From Bacteroidales bacterium (GTDB lineage: Bacteria; Bacteroidota; Bacteroidia; Bacteroidales; UBA932): a stretch of 43,058 nucleotides of DNA. The stretch spans positions 1 through 43,058 of the forward strand of contig JAHHQP010000014.1 in the NCBI GenBank assembly GCA_020026355.1, written 5' to 3'. The position numbers and the translations under genes are program-made. The notes beneath the pieces are model-generated. The model saw nothing but the letters and a program-made list of their open reading frames with translations. It did not search any database and had not been told where the DNA came from. Positions within the stretch are counted from its first letter, which is position 1. Each line of letters begins with the position of its first letter. Positions 8,096-16,819 of this stretch are shown here, piece after piece.

Positions 8096-8132
8096 ATACG
8101 AAAAACATAATTAAAAACACTACTAATAACCA
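8096..8132 (+). repeat. Copy 2 of the AT-rich repeated core
   Basis: See copy 1 at 6886-6925. Both begin CATAC, share CATAATTAA, AACAC and CTAATAACCA, and lie in direct orientation on the plus strand. Confidence 0.65.
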
Positions 8133-8165
8133 CGTAGAATAATAACCAATTTAACACAGAGATAG

Positions 8166-8207
8166 GAAGTCGGAGTGCAGTGATGCCGTCCGGCTTCTTT
8201 TTATTTT
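8166..8207 (+). terminator. Rho-independent terminator
   Basis: GAAGTCGGA (8166-8174) pairs with TCCGGCTTC (8189-8197) through nine pairs including one G-U, followed by TTTTTATTTT. It ends candidate RNA B. Confidence 0.75.
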
Positions 8208-8236
8208 ACGGTCTTATCGATATTCGTCAGTTTTCC

Positions 8237-8244
8237 TATCTTTG
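8237..8244 (+). promoter_or_regulatory. -7 box for the outer-membrane barrel gene
   Basis: TATCTTTG matches TAnnTTTG fully. It predicts a start near 8251, leaving a leader of about 10 bases before ATG at 8262. I do not see a convincing -33 box. Confidence 0.5.
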
Positions 8245-8261
8245 TGGCTTAATCCGTGGAT

Positions 8262-8888
8262 ATGAAACGACTTTTTCTGGTGCTGACCGCACTCGCCATC
8301 ACTTCAACCCTTTTTTCCCGACCGGTAGGAGAGCCTGTCGCATCCGTTGATTCCTTGAAGACCAGGACCCGCGTCTATCAAGGTTTTTCCGGCGGCATGA
8401 TGCTGCATGCCGGCTATCTTTTCGATACCGGTCATTCCGACTATTCCGCTTCGGGTTTCACGAAAGGGATCGGTGGCGCGGTGAAGATCCATCTCTGGAA
8501 ACATCTGAGGGTCGGAACTGAAGGTTATGTCTCTACCATGAATCTGAAGAACGACGGTTACATCCGTACTTTCTGGTCCGGTCTTCTCCTGGAGGGTTGG
8601 GGACAGTACAGAAAAGTCGCCCCCTATGGCGGTCTGACCATAGGAGGCGGCTCTCAGACTGATTTTCATCTGCTGGAAGGAAGCAGCGGTGACTGGATTC
8701 CGGAGGGGAATGCCGTTTTTCATAAGGGGGGCTTCTTTGCCTTGGATCCTTATATCGGTATCGAGATCCGGGTCACTTCCCGGTTCCGGCTCAGCTTCAA
8801 GCTGGACTGGCTGCTGGCGATCCGGAACGGAAGTCTGTCCCGGCCGAACGGTCCGCGGCTGTACCTCGGTTTCCTTTTCGGTCATTGA
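8262..8888 (+). CDS. Small outer-membrane beta-barrel protein, uncharacterised
   Basis: A predicted 208-residue exported protein. ATG at 8262 (MKRLFLVLTALAITS) is preferred over an in-frame GTG at 8256 because it starts a normal signal peptide, cleaved near residue 20. The rest alternates polar and hydrophobic/aromatic residues in glycine-rich strands (GGMMLHAGYLF, GGAVKIHLWKHLRVGTEGYV, APYGGLTIGGG, PYIGIEIRVTSRFRLSFKLDW) and ends in an aromatic-rich strand (YLGFLFGH), the pattern of an 8- to 10-stranded outer-membrane barrel. I do not recognise a specific family. It is a single-gene unit with its own -7 box, convergent with the peptidase gene 36 bases downstream. A structural or transport role is possible, but no function is claimed. 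Confidence 0.75.
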   Translation: MKRLFLVLTALAITSTLFSRPVGEPVASVDSLKTRTRVYQGFSGGMMLHAGYLFDTGHSDYSASGFTKGIGGAVKIHLWKHLRVGTEGYVSTMNLKNDGYIRTFWSGLLLEGWGQYRKVAPYGGLTIGGGSQTDFHLLEGSSGDWIPEGNAVFHKGGFFALDPYIGIEIRVTSRFRLSFKLDWLLAIRNGSLSRPNGPRLYLGFLFGH

Positions 8889-8924
8889 TGACCGGTTCTA
8901 TGCTTTTCGGTTTCGTCCGACAGA

Positions 8925-11366
8925 TCATTTTCCGTTGATGAGGTCTGACATTTCAACTTCAGCGCGCTTGCTGTCGCCCAGCAGCCATTCGCTGAAATAA
9001 TCTGCCATCCTCCAGAAGAAATATTCGTCCATGTCTCCGAAGCCGTGGCGCTGGCCCGGCAGGATGAGCAGGTCGAAGCGCTTGTTGTTCCTGATCAGCG
9101 CGTCCACGACTCTGATGGTATTGGCAGGATGGACATTGTTGTCAATGTCACCGTGCACGAGCATCAGATGGCCTTTCAGGTTCTTGGCCAGTTCCGGGTT
9201 CGTGCCGATCTGGTAGGTGCCGGCCTGGTTTTCCGGATCATAGCCGTTGTGCTGTTCGCTCCACCAGCGGTTGTAGATCCTGTTGTCATGATTGCCGGCG
9301 CAGGAAACGGCTACTTTGAAGAAGTCCGGATAGGTGAGGATTGCAGCGGTGGACATGAAGCCTCCGCCGGAATGTCCATGGATGCCGACTCGTTCCAGAT
9401 CGATCCAGTCATAGCGGTCAGCCAGCTGTTCGATAGCGTATTTCTGGTCAGCCAGTCCGTAGTCACGGAGGTTGCCGTAACCGTAGTTGTGATACCATTT
9501 GGAACGGTCCGGATGTCCGCCGCGGTTGCCGACGGTGATGACGATGAAGCCAAGCTGGGCCAGGCGGTCCGTGCGGTTGCTGCAAGGTCTCCAACGGATA
9601 TCATTGGCCTCTATCTGAGGGCCTGGATAGACATAGTCGATGATCGGATAGGACTTCTCCGGGTCGAAATCATAAGGTTTGTAGATCTCTCCGTAGAGGT
9701 CGGTGACTCCGTCCGCCGCTTTCACCTTGAAGCGCTCCGGGAACTTGTAGCCGGCTTCCAGCAGCAGGGAAAGATCGGCTTCCTCGAGGTCCATGACTTT
9801 CTTGCCGGTCCGGGCATTGTAGAGCGCGGAGCCTGGCTGGTGGTCGATCCTGGAATAATTGGCGACGAAGTAACGTCCGTCTTCAGCGACCTGAGCCTCG
9901 ACATCCATGTCCGGCAGGTCCAGCGGTACGATGTCACCGCCGTCGAACGATACCTTGTAGGTGTGCTTCTGGTAAGGATTCTCGTCCTTGTTGACCCCGC
10001 AGGCGGAGAAGATGAGGTAGCGGTCTTTCTCATTGACCCCGAGTACACGGTCGACATGGTAGGCGCCTTCGGTCAGGTTGCGCACCAGGGTTCCGTCCGC
10101 ATTATAGAGATAGAGGTTGGCCCAGCCGTTGCGCTCGGACCATTGGACGAACTGTCTGCCCCCATTGACCTGAGTGATAGGGCGGCTCTCGACATAGGTG
10201 TTCAGACTTTCAGTCAGCACGACCTGGACGGAATCAGCGGTCACAGGCACATAGCAGAGGTCGAAGTTCTTCTGGTCGCGGCTCTGGCGCAGCATGTAGA
10301 AGCCGTTTTCGTCTCCTTTCCAGACAGAGGTCAGCCTGTGGCGGAACTGTTCCTTGTCGCGGTCGGCGATCGAGTAATCCGCATATTCGAAGTTCAGATC
10401 CTGTTCTTTCCAGCGATCGACCTTGATCTCTTTCGAACTTCTGTCCGTCAGATCGAAAAGGTGGAGGGTGCCGTTATAGCCCGGCTCTCCCGGCATCTGA
10501 TATTTATAGGTCTCCAGGGTCGGACGAGGAGTGGAGGTCGAGTTGATCACCCAGTAGTCCTTGATCTTGGACATGTCCCATCTGAAAGTCGCGAATTTCT
10601 TGGAATCCGGGGACCATGCTATATAATAAGGGCGGTGGCGCTCGGTGGAGTCGGTGACCGTGTCACCCATGTAGTTGTCGGAACCCCAGGCGAAGTCGGC
10701 TGTGCCGTCGGTCGTCAGCTGGATTTCCACCAGGGTGCTGTCCTTCTTGTCCTTCGCCGCTTTCGCCATGTTCTCCGCATCCATCAGGTAGAGGTTGCGG
10801 TTCTTCACATAGACGCCGCTCTTTCCGTCCGGAGAAACGGAGATGAAGTAAGGGTAGCTGTTCTCGAGGTCCTGCTTGGCCAGGGTCTCGTCTTCCAGCT
10901 TGCCGGTCCGGAGGTCATATCTGAAATGGAAATTCTGCTTGGATTCTCTTTTCTTCTTGGCGATTTCCGAAGAGTCGTTCTTCTCGAAGATCCGTTTCTG
11001 GGAACCGTTCACCATGAAGGTGAGGTAGCGGTCTTCTTCCAGCTGGAGGTGCTGCAGCTCGATGTGCTGGGCATCGACCGGGTCTTTCGTGAGGCTCGTC
11101 AGCTGCATGGCCAGCCGGTCCATGTCGAAGATGGCGGTCTTCGTCTTCTTTTCCGGATCTACCAGATAGTACTCGGTTCCCTTGGATGTACTCCAGCTGT
11201 AGATGAATTTATCGGAATTCTGGAACCAGATAGGGGATACCTTGGTCGAGAATACCATCTTCCGGACATTGGCCCGGGAAAATCTGGAGGCCAGCGAGTA
11301 ATTCTGTGCCGGCAGCGCTGTCCCTGCAGCGAGCAGGAACGCCAGTAAAGTCAAGATTCTTTTCAT
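8925..11366 (-). CDS. S9-family prolyl oligopeptidase (DPP4-like), exported
   Basis: An 813-residue periplasmic serine peptidase of family S9 (dipeptidyl or tripeptidyl peptidase type), expected to release short N-terminal peptides, commonly after proline. The signal peptide ends near residue 20 (AGTALPAQ). Residues of about 40-550 form the DPP4-type beta-propeller with repeated blades (SPDGKSGVYVKNRNLYL, WSPDSKKFATFRWD). The C-terminal hydrolase domain has the nucleophile motif G-H-S-G-G-G (S666), acid D742 in HGDIDNNVHP, and H774 in GQRHGFG. The GHSGGG elbow differs from the GWSYGG of classical DPP4 but is common in bacterial relatives. A dedicated promoter lies at 11398-11428 and the upstream gene has its own terminator, so it is monocistronic. 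The opposite strand carries a long open frame that I treat as a shadow of codon bias. Confidence 0.93.
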   Translation of the reverse strand: MKRILTLLAFLLAAGTALPAQNYSLASRFSRANVRKMVFSTKVSPIWFQNSDKFIYSWSTSKGTEYYLVDPEKKTKTAIFDMDRLAMQLTSLTKDPVDAQHIELQHLQLEEDRYLTFMVNGSQKRIFEKNDSSEIAKKKRESKQNFHFRYDLRTGKLEDETLAKQDLENSYPYFISVSPDGKSGVYVKNRNLYLMDAENMAKAAKDKKDSTLVEIQLTTDGTADFAWGSDNYMGDTVTDSTERHRPYYIAWSPDSKKFATFRWDMSKIKDYWVINSTSTPRPTLETYKYQMPGEPGYNGTLHLFDLTDRSSKEIKVDRWKEQDLNFEYADYSIADRDKEQFRHRLTSVWKGDENGFYMLRQSRDQKNFDLCYVPVTADSVQVVLTESLNTYVESRPITQVNGGRQFVQWSERNGWANLYLYNADGTLVRNLTEGAYHVDRVLGVNEKDRYLIFSACGVNKDENPYQKHTYKVSFDGGDIVPLDLPDMDVEAQVAEDGRYFVANYSRIDHQPGSALYNARTGKKVMDLEEADLSLLLEAGYKFPERFKVKAADGVTDLYGEIYKPYDFDPEKSYPIIDYVYPGPQIEANDIRWRPCSNRTDRLAQLGFIVITVGNRGGHPDRSKWYHNYGYGNLRDYGLADQKYAIEQLADRYDWIDLERVGIHGHSGGGFMSTAAILTYPDFFKVAVSCAGNHDNRIYNRWWSEQHNGYDPENQAGTYQIGTNPELAKNLKGHLMLVHGDIDNNVHPANTIRVVDALIRNNKRFDLLILPGQRHGFGDMDEYFFWRMADYFSEWLLGDSKRAEVEMSDLINGK

Positions 11367-11397
11367 TTTCCGTTGATCTGTTTTAAGTTCGAGATTT

Positions 11398-11428
11398 TAA
11401 AGTTAGTCATTTTCTCGCTTTGTACAAT
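11398..11428 (-). promoter_or_regulatory. Promoter of the S9 peptidase gene
   Basis: On the minus strand: ATTG (11425-11428), exactly 19 nt, then TAACTTTA (11398-11405), one mismatch to TAnnTTTG. The start would fall near 11391, about 25 bases before the ATG. The -33 box lies just past the terminator stem of the upstream gene. Confidence 0.6.
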
Positions 11429-11460
11429 GAAAAGCAGCCTACTGTTTCAGAAGGCTGCTC
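11427..11460 (-). terminator. Rho-independent terminator of the acyltransferase gene
   Basis: On the minus strand AGCAGCCT (11452-11459) and AGGCTGCT (11433-11440) form a perfect 8-bp stem with an 11-base loop, followed by TTTCATTG. Confidence 0.75.
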
Positions 11461-11474
11461 AAGCGTTCGCCGGA

Positions 11475-12371
11475 TTAGTTCCAGCGTTTATGGCTCCATA
11501 GATAGTTGGCCGGAGTCTCGTTGATTTCTTTTTCCAGTTCGTGGAAATAGGTCTTCATCAGTTCTTCCGGTTCGCATTGCGAGGCGTCGGCGGCAAGAGG
11601 AACGAAGGTCATCTCGTATTTCCCGGGAGCTTTCCGGACCATTTTCAGGTAGACGACGGCCATTTTCAGCTTGTGGGCCAGTTTCATGCCGCCGACCATG
11701 CCGTAGGTGTGCTGGTGCATGAATTCACCGACTTCTACCGGAGTCTGGTAAGGACGTTGGTCCGCGATGAAGATATACATTCTCTTTTCGTTCCGATGTT
11801 CCATCACGTGACGGAGAATCTGTCGGGTCTCGACCAGGCCCTGATAGTGGTCCACGGGGCTGGAACGCGTCTTCTTCAGCACCTCATCCCAGACTTTGCT
11901 GCTCTGCTGCTTGTAGGCGATGCTGATGTGGCGCTCGTCGAATACTTCGTCCAGTTCCGGGCGTTCATTGTAGGAGCGGATACCTCCGATCAGTTCCCAG
12001 TTGCCGCAGTGGGAGGTCAGCATCATGACGCTCGGGCTGTTTTTCCAGGCTTCTGCAAGTACCTCCGGATTCGTCAGCCGGCAGATCTTCTGCTTGCGCA
12101 GACGTTTCGGAGTCGCTCCGGCAAACCAGACGGCTTCAGCGAAGACCTCTCCGAAATGCCGGTAGAAATCATTGGCGATCTGCTCCAGTTCCCGGTTGTT
12201 CTTGTCCGGGAACGCCCTGGCCAGGTTCACGTAGACCACGCCCTTGCGGTATTGCAGGACTGAACTGGCGAACCAGGAAAGGAAGCGGCCGAAGCCATGG
12301 TGGAATTTCAATGGAAGTTTACCCAGGCCTTTCATCAGGCCGTATGTGATGTCGATGCCGAATTTGCTCAT
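11475..12371 (-). CDS. Lipid A biosynthesis (LpxL/HtrB-type) acyltransferase
   Basis: A 298-residue inner-membrane-associated acyltransferase of the LpxL/HtrB/MsbB family, which transfers a secondary acyl chain to lipid A precursors from acyl-ACP. The family's catalytic H-x4-E motif is seen as TSHCGNWELIG (H121, E126). Further family segments are YRKGVVYVNLARAFPD near residue 41, FIADQRPYQTP (the substrate-binding region), and the closing YLWSHKRWN. There is no signal peptide; the N-terminal 40 residues contain an amphipathic or hydrophobic segment (LSWFASSVL). The gene is divergent from the MATE exporter (106 bases between starts) and ends at a terminator. Which acyl chain and which lipid A position it serves cannot be told from sequence. 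Confidence 0.9.
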   Translation of the reverse strand: MSKFGIDITYGLMKGLGKLPLKFHHGFGRFLSWFASSVLQYRKGVVYVNLARAFPDKNNRELEQIANDFYRHFGEVFAEAVWFAGATPKRLRKQKICRLTNPEVLAEAWKNSPSVMMLTSHCGNWELIGGIRSYNERPELDEVFDERHISIAYKQQSSKVWDEVLKKTRSSPVDHYQGLVETRQILRHVMEHRNEKRMYIFIADQRPYQTPVEVGEFMHQHTYGMVGGMKLAHKLKMAVVYLKMVRKAPGKYEMTFVPLAADASQCEPEELMKTYFHELEKEINETPANYLWSHKRWN

Positions 12372-12442
12372 CTATGCTTTTCTGTTTTGAGGAAACGTAT
12401 ATTTCATGCAAATACCGAGCCACTTTATCTGGAAATATTTTG

Positions 12443-12450
12443 TACTTTTG
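12443..12450 (+). promoter_or_regulatory. -7 box of the MATE gene
   Basis: TACTTTTG fits TAnnTTTG, 27 bases upstream of the ATG at 12478. The -33 position (around 12420) has no good TTG-type box. Confidence 0.5.
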
Positions 12451-12477
12451 CACCCTTTCTGAAAAACGTGAACTGAA

Positions 12478-13905
12478 ATGAGAGATCTTACACAAGGAAA
12501 TATCCGGAAAGATATCTGGTCAATGGCTATTCCGCTCATTACGGCCTCCTTCGTTCAGATGGCCTACAACATGACGGACATGATCTGGCTGGGGCATCTG
12601 AGCAGCGAAAGTGTCGCAGCCGTAGGTGTGGCCGGCTTCTTTACCTGGCTGTGCAATGCGCTGTCCTTCACGGGGAAGGTCGGTGCGGAAGTGACGGTAT
12701 CCCAGAGTCTGGGCGCCGGCAAGAAGATTCTGGCGAAAGTCTATGCGAACCAGGCGGCGACCTTGTCCGCCATCATGGCCCTGGTCTATGCACTCTTCAT
12801 CTTCATCACGGCACCGGGTCTGGTCGCATTCTTCCGCCTGGACGACCATGTGTCCGGTCTGGCCGTGGAATACATGAAGATCGTCGCGCCGGGTATCTTC
12901 TTCACGTTCAACAACAATACTTTCAGCGGACTTTACAACGGACAGGGAAACAGCAAGACGCCGCTGAAGATCGTGACCATCGGTCTGGTCTTCAACATGA
13001 TCCTGGATCCGCTCCTGATCTACGGGGCCGGTCCGATACCGGGTTTAGGAACGGCTGGAGCCGCGATCGCGACCGCCTTCTCCCAGTTCATCGTCTATTC
13101 CATCTTCGTGACGAAGCTCTTCATCAGGCGTTCTGCTATCGGCAAACTGCATTTTCTGACTCATCCGCGCGGAACCTTCATCAGCCGCATCGCGAAACTC
13201 GGTGTTCCGGTGAGTGCCCAGAGTGCCTTGTTCTCCATGTTTTCCATGACCCTCGGCAGCATGGCTTCCACCTGGGGCCATACCGGTGTGGCCGTGCAGA
13301 GCATCGGTGCCCAGATCGAGGCGATCACCTGGATGACCGGAGCCGGTTTCTCGACCGCCTTGGCTTCCTTTGTCGGACAGAACTACGGCGCAAGGAATTT
13401 CGAGCGGATCCGCAAAGGCTATTCCTATACCATGAAGCTTGCGCTGGTGTTTTCCGGCATCGCGACCTTCGCCTTCATTTTCTTCGGTCGGGAACTTTTC
13501 GGCATCTTTGTCAATGAACCCCAGACACTGGACGCCGGCCGTGACTACATGTTCATCCTGGCCATGTCCCAGATCTTCGTCTCCATCGAGTCCGTGACCG
13601 CCGGTGCGTTCAACGGTTGCGGAAGAACCACGCCGCCGGCCATCGTCGGAGTCGTACTGACCGGTCTTCGTCTGCCGTTCGCCTATGCGCTCATGCAGGT
13701 GCCGTCGCTCGGACTGAACGGTATCTGGCTCAGCATCACGGTCTCCAGCATCCTGAAGGGAGTCGTTCTGGCTGCCTGGTACCATATTTTCCGCAAGCGG
13801 CTGGAGTCGGGCCGTGATCATGGTGTCCGCAAAGGCATCTATCGTCCTGGCAAGCTCATCGGCAAGATGTATGCGGTGGCCAGCCGTCTCTGGCAGCAGC
13901 ACTAG
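12478..13905 (+). CDS. MATE-family multidrug/Na+ or H+ antiporter
   Basis: A 475-residue integral membrane exporter with the twelve-helix, two-bundle layout of MATE proteins. The start MRDLTQGNIRKDIWSMAIPLITASFVQMAYNMTDMIWLG is typical of the DinF/NorM-like branch (the QMAYNMTDMIWLG helix with its Asp). A matching segment opens the second half (FISRIAKLGVPVSAQSALFSMFSMTL), as expected from the internal duplication. Length is normal. It should extrude cationic drugs or metabolites by exchange with Na+ or H+; the substrate is unknown. A -7 box precedes it, and a strong hairpin at 13964-13995 lies between it and the convergent AsmA-family gene. Confidence 0.92.
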   Translation: MRDLTQGNIRKDIWSMAIPLITASFVQMAYNMTDMIWLGHLSSESVAAVGVAGFFTWLCNALSFTGKVGAEVTVSQSLGAGKKILAKVYANQAATLSAIMALVYALFIFITAPGLVAFFRLDDHVSGLAVEYMKIVAPGIFFTFNNNTFSGLYNGQGNSKTPLKIVTIGLVFNMILDPLLIYGAGPIPGLGTAGAAIATAFSQFIVYSIFVTKLFIRRSAIGKLHFLTHPRGTFISRIAKLGVPVSAQSALFSMFSMTLGSMASTWGHTGVAVQSIGAQIEAITWMTGAGFSTALASFVGQNYGARNFERIRKGYSYTMKLALVFSGIATFAFIFFGRELFGIFVNEPQTLDAGRDYMFILAMSQIFVSIESVTAGAFNGCGRTTPPAIVGVVLTGLRLPFAYALMQVPSLGLNGIWLSITVSSILKGVVLAAWYHIFRKRLESGRDHGVRKGIYRPGKLIGKMYAVASRLWQQH

Positions 13906-13960
13906 TACAGGGAAACTCTTCTCAGGCGCTCTGACAAGGCATCAGCGCAGGAAGATGACG

Positions 13961-13998
13961 AAAAAAGGCTTGGAACATCTTCGTTCCAAGCCTTTCTT
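13961..13998. terminator. Bidirectional terminator between convergent MATE and AsmA-family genes
   Basis: AAAGGCTTGGAAC (13964-13976) and GTTCCAAGCCTTT (13983-13995) form a perfect 13-bp stem with a six-base loop. The minus-strand exit has six T and the plus-strand exit is CTTTCTT, so it serves both genes but looks stronger for the minus strand. Confidence 0.85.
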
Positions 13999-14020
13999 CA
14001 TATCCAGCAGGGGAGTCGGA

Positions 14021-16783
14021 TCATTCTGCAGTTTCCCCAGCTTTGAGCTTCTCTATTTTCGTTTCCGCTTCCTGCATCAGCTTCGCAGCCTGCTTCCGGG
14101 CTTCTACGACCAGCTGGTCCCCGGCTTTCCGGGTCAGCGCTGCCTGGAATTTTCCTTGACCGTCTGCCTTCTCGTACATCTTTGCCTTGGCTTTCTCGGC
14201 TTCCTCGATCAGTTTGTCGCCCGCTTTCTTCGCGTTCTCGCGGATCCGAGCCACCTTGCTCTCGATATCATTGGCAGGAAGCTTCACACCGGCTTCTTCC
14301 AGTTTGTTGCCGATCGCTTCCTTGGCCTTCTCCTTGGCATCCTCGACGATGTTGTTCACTGCTTCATCCGCGACAGACTTCATGTCTACTCCGATGACCG
14401 GCGCGGAGAAGGTACCTTTGATGGTGATCGGAATGTTCTGGATGAGGCTCTTGCCGGTCTGCGGCAACTGGGCGGTAGCGACATAGTCGATGCTCTGGTC
14501 CAGACCCGTAGAGCCGTTGAAGCGGATGTTGATGCTGCCCATCTTCAGGTCGAACGGTTTGGTGATGATCCTGCCGTCCTTGATATGGAAACTGATCCGT
14601 ATATCCTTGGCCTGGATGTGGCGCAGCTTATCGTTGTTCAAGGCATCAGCCAGTTTCTCGAAGACCGTGATCTTCTGGAGATCGATCTTTTCGGAACTGA
14701 TCTCACCGTTGGCGGTCATCGTCATCAGCTCAGGAGACATGTTCCGGTCCAGACGGGTATGGATATCTGCTTTCAGGGCGTAGCTGCCTCCGGTCTTCTC
14801 GAAGATCGGGATCATCTTCTGGACCATTTCCAGTTCTTCGAAGGTCTTCTTGAAGGAAGCGTCCTTGAAGGAAAGGGCCATCTTCACGTCCGGACGATTC
14901 GCATCTTCCGCAGTCGAATAATGTCCGGAAGCAGTGGCCGTACCGTCGAAAATGTTCAGGTGCAGACCATCCAGGGCCAATCTTCCATTCTTGACGGTCA
15001 TCATTCCGGCCACATTGGTAATGTTCATCTTGTTCAGGCGGATCTCTTTCAGCACGGTCGTCAACCGGAGGTCGAGATTCTCCGGTACCTTGATCGCTCC
15101 GGCGGACTCGCTGGCCGCAGCTTCTTCCTCGGAACTTGCCGGAGCCTTCTCTTCAGCCGGTGCTTCTTCAGTCCCCTCATCGGAACTCATGAATTCATTG
15201 AGATCCAGCAGATTGGACTTCAGGTTCAGCTCACCCTTGATCTTGTCTCCGCTCAGCAGGTAGGCCATCCAGTTGCTCAGCCGTCCGTCCGCTTTCAGGT
15301 CGCTCTTTCCGAAGCGGGCATCCAGGGTGCTGAGGTTCATGTATTGTGGAGTGATGCTGGCAGCGGCCTTGTTCACGCGCATCTGCGGCAGGTCCGGCAG
15401 TTTCACGTCCAGTCCTTCGATCGCGAAATCACCGCTCGCGCTGAGTTTGTCCCAACGCTCTTTCTCGATGCAGGACATCCGACCCTCGGCTTTCAGGTCT
15501 GCGGTGAGCAGGCCGGCCAGGCTCATGCCCTCATCCAGCGGATAGACGTCCTTGATGGCTCCGAAATCGAATTTTCCGACCGCGGAAACCTTGGCGCCCG
15601 GGTCACTCATCAGATGATGGGCGTGCAGGGAAGTACGCAGGCTGTTTCCGGCCATGGTGAAGGAGAAGTCCGGAATGTCCACGACCGTCTTGTCCAGCAC
15701 GCCGCCCGGATTGTTCACTTTCAGATCCAGGTGAATGTCCTTGACTGCTTTCGGCAATGCGGCATATTTGAAGCTTCCGTTCGTGATCTCCGTCTTCAGA
15801 CCGAAGGCGGGGAACTGTTCTCCGACCATCTTTCCTTTTGCCCAGAGAGAGAGGTCCAGCCCGCCGTCAGCCGTCAGTTCCTTGAAATCCTTGGTATAGA
15901 AAGCCGGGACCAGTGAAAGGATGTCCTTGAATCTCACTTTCTCGCAGCCCGCCTTGATGTCCAGGTCCATTCCTTCTTCCAGCAGAGCTGCCCATCCGTC
16001 GAGGGTCAGCTCGATGTCATTGATGTCCAGCCGGTTGTCCTTGAATTCGAAACGGTTGTTCTCCAGATCCGCGGCGACTTCCGCGATGAGGCCCAGGTCC
16101 ACGTCCTTGACCAGCTGTGCTGAACCGGAAGTCAGGTTGACTTTCTCCAGCCCGAGTTCCAGCTGCAGAAGGCTCTGCGCTGCGGACAGGTCACCTTTCA
16201 AGGTCAATGAGACCGGGCTCGTGCTGACATACAGGTGCGAGCTGTCATCTGCATAGCGGATGCCGGCATCCTGGATCCTGAAATCCTTCAGCTGCAGCTT
16301 GAAGCCGGAAGGCTCTTCTGCGGCCGATTCCTTTTCCGGAGTCTCGACTTCTTCTGCCTCAGGTTCGTCGTCCGGTTTCATGATGTCCCAGTTCACCTGG
16401 CCATCAGCATTCTTCTTGCCGTTCACATAAGGACGTCTGATGAATACTTTCGTGATCTCGATCCCGTCATCGCTGAAGAGAGAGGTCAGTTTCACGACTG
16501 CGGAGACACGGTCTGCACTCAGGATGTCTTCGTTGCCGAAGCGTTCGTCCGCCGTCAGCTTCAAGCCGGTAAGTTCAATGGAGGCGTGCGGAAAATGTCT
16601 CCACAGACTGAGGTTGAGGTCCTGGAAATCCAGCTTCGCGACCAGCATTTCGTTGGCTTCGTGTTTCACGATCTCGGTGATCTTGCCCTTGAAGAGGGTA
16701 GGGCCGAGGAAAATGAGCAGGACAAGTGCCGCCAGTACACTTCCGGCAGCAATCAGTCCACGTTTCAAATGTTTGTTCATCAT
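14021..16783 (-). CDS. AsmA-family envelope protein
   Basis: A large, about 920-residue, inner-membrane-anchored protein of the AsmA family, whose members bridge the envelope and are linked to phospholipid transport or outer-membrane homeostasis. The open frame runs to 16900, but the predicted transcript start near 16830 excludes that ATG; the adjacent ATGs at 16783/16780 (MMNKHLKRGLIAAGSV) give the usual single N-terminal helix. The N-terminal AsmA segment (LDFQDLNLSLWRHFPHASIELTGLKL) is typical of Bacteroidota members, and the long middle is repetitive beta-strand sequence. The AsmA-like C-terminal domain runs to about residue 790 (VATAQLPQTGKSLIQNIPITIKG). The last 100 residues are an Ala/Lys/Glu-rich coiled coil, which is unusual compared with E. 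coli AsmA. A Glu/Ala/Ser-rich acidic linker interrupts the middle. The gene is monocistronic and divergent from the RND operon. Confidence 0.85.
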   Translation of the reverse strand: MMNKHLKRGLIAAGSVLAALVLLIFLGPTLFKGKITEIVKHEANEMLVAKLDFQDLNLSLWRHFPHASIELTGLKLTADERFGNEDILSADRVSAVVKLTSLFSDDGIEITKVFIRRPYVNGKKNADGQVNWDIMKPDDEPEAEEVETPEKESAAEEPSGFKLQLKDFRIQDAGIRYADDSSHLYVSTSPVSLTLKGDLSAAQSLLQLELGLEKVNLTSGSAQLVKDVDLGLIAEVAADLENNRFEFKDNRLDINDIELTLDGWAALLEEGMDLDIKAGCEKVRFKDILSLVPAFYTKDFKELTADGGLDLSLWAKGKMVGEQFPAFGLKTEITNGSFKYAALPKAVKDIHLDLKVNNPGGVLDKTVVDIPDFSFTMAGNSLRTSLHAHHLMSDPGAKVSAVGKFDFGAIKDVYPLDEGMSLAGLLTADLKAEGRMSCIEKERWDKLSASGDFAIEGLDVKLPDLPQMRVNKAAASITPQYMNLSTLDARFGKSDLKADGRLSNWMAYLLSGDKIKGELNLKSNLLDLNEFMSSDEGTEEAPAEEKAPASSEEEAAASESAGAIKVPENLDLRLTTVLKEIRLNKMNITNVAGMMTVKNGRLALDGLHLNIFDGTATASGHYSTAEDANRPDVKMALSFKDASFKKTFEELEMVQKMIPIFEKTGGSYALKADIHTRLDRNMSPELMTMTANGEISSEKIDLQKITVFEKLADALNNDKLRHIQAKDIRISFHIKDGRIITKPFDLKMGSINIRFNGSTGLDQSIDYVATAQLPQTGKSLIQNIPITIKGTFSAPVIGVDMKSVADEAVNNIVEDAKEKAKEAIGNKLEEAGVKLPANDIESKVARIRENAKKAGDKLIEEAEKAKAKMYEKADGQGKFQAALTRKAGDQLVVEARKQAAKLMQEAETKIEKLKAGETAE

Positions 16784-16819
16784 ATTTTCGTTTTCTGTTG
16801 TTCTGTAACTGTTTCCCGG

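Larger units (their letters stand above)
8096..8207 (+). ncRNA. Candidate small RNA B (about 105 nt)
   Basis: No reading frame of note lies here, yet a promoter-like pair of boxes upstream and a terminator at 8166-8207 delimit a transcript of about 105 nt. The AT-rich first half contains the repeated core (8096-8132) and a second AATAACCAAT (8141-8150). Its core is complementary to the linker of candidate RNA A, transcribed from the opposite strand 1.2 kb away. It could instead be a leader with an attenuator for the outer-membrane barrel gene at 8262, but that gene appears to have its own -7 box after the terminator. Confidence 0.45.

Noticed and set aside
9045..11348. A 767-codon open frame on the plus strand opposite the S9 peptidase gene
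   Set aside because: It lies wholly antisense to a gene with a full catalytic triad and signal peptide, has no promoter, and its protein lacks any domain; GC-rich third positions create such shadows.
13814..15916. A 700-codon open frame antisense to the AsmA-family gene
   Set aside because: It overlaps the end of the MATE gene and runs through the 13964-13995 terminator. The composition is Leu/His/Gln/Arg-rich as expected of a reverse-strand shadow.
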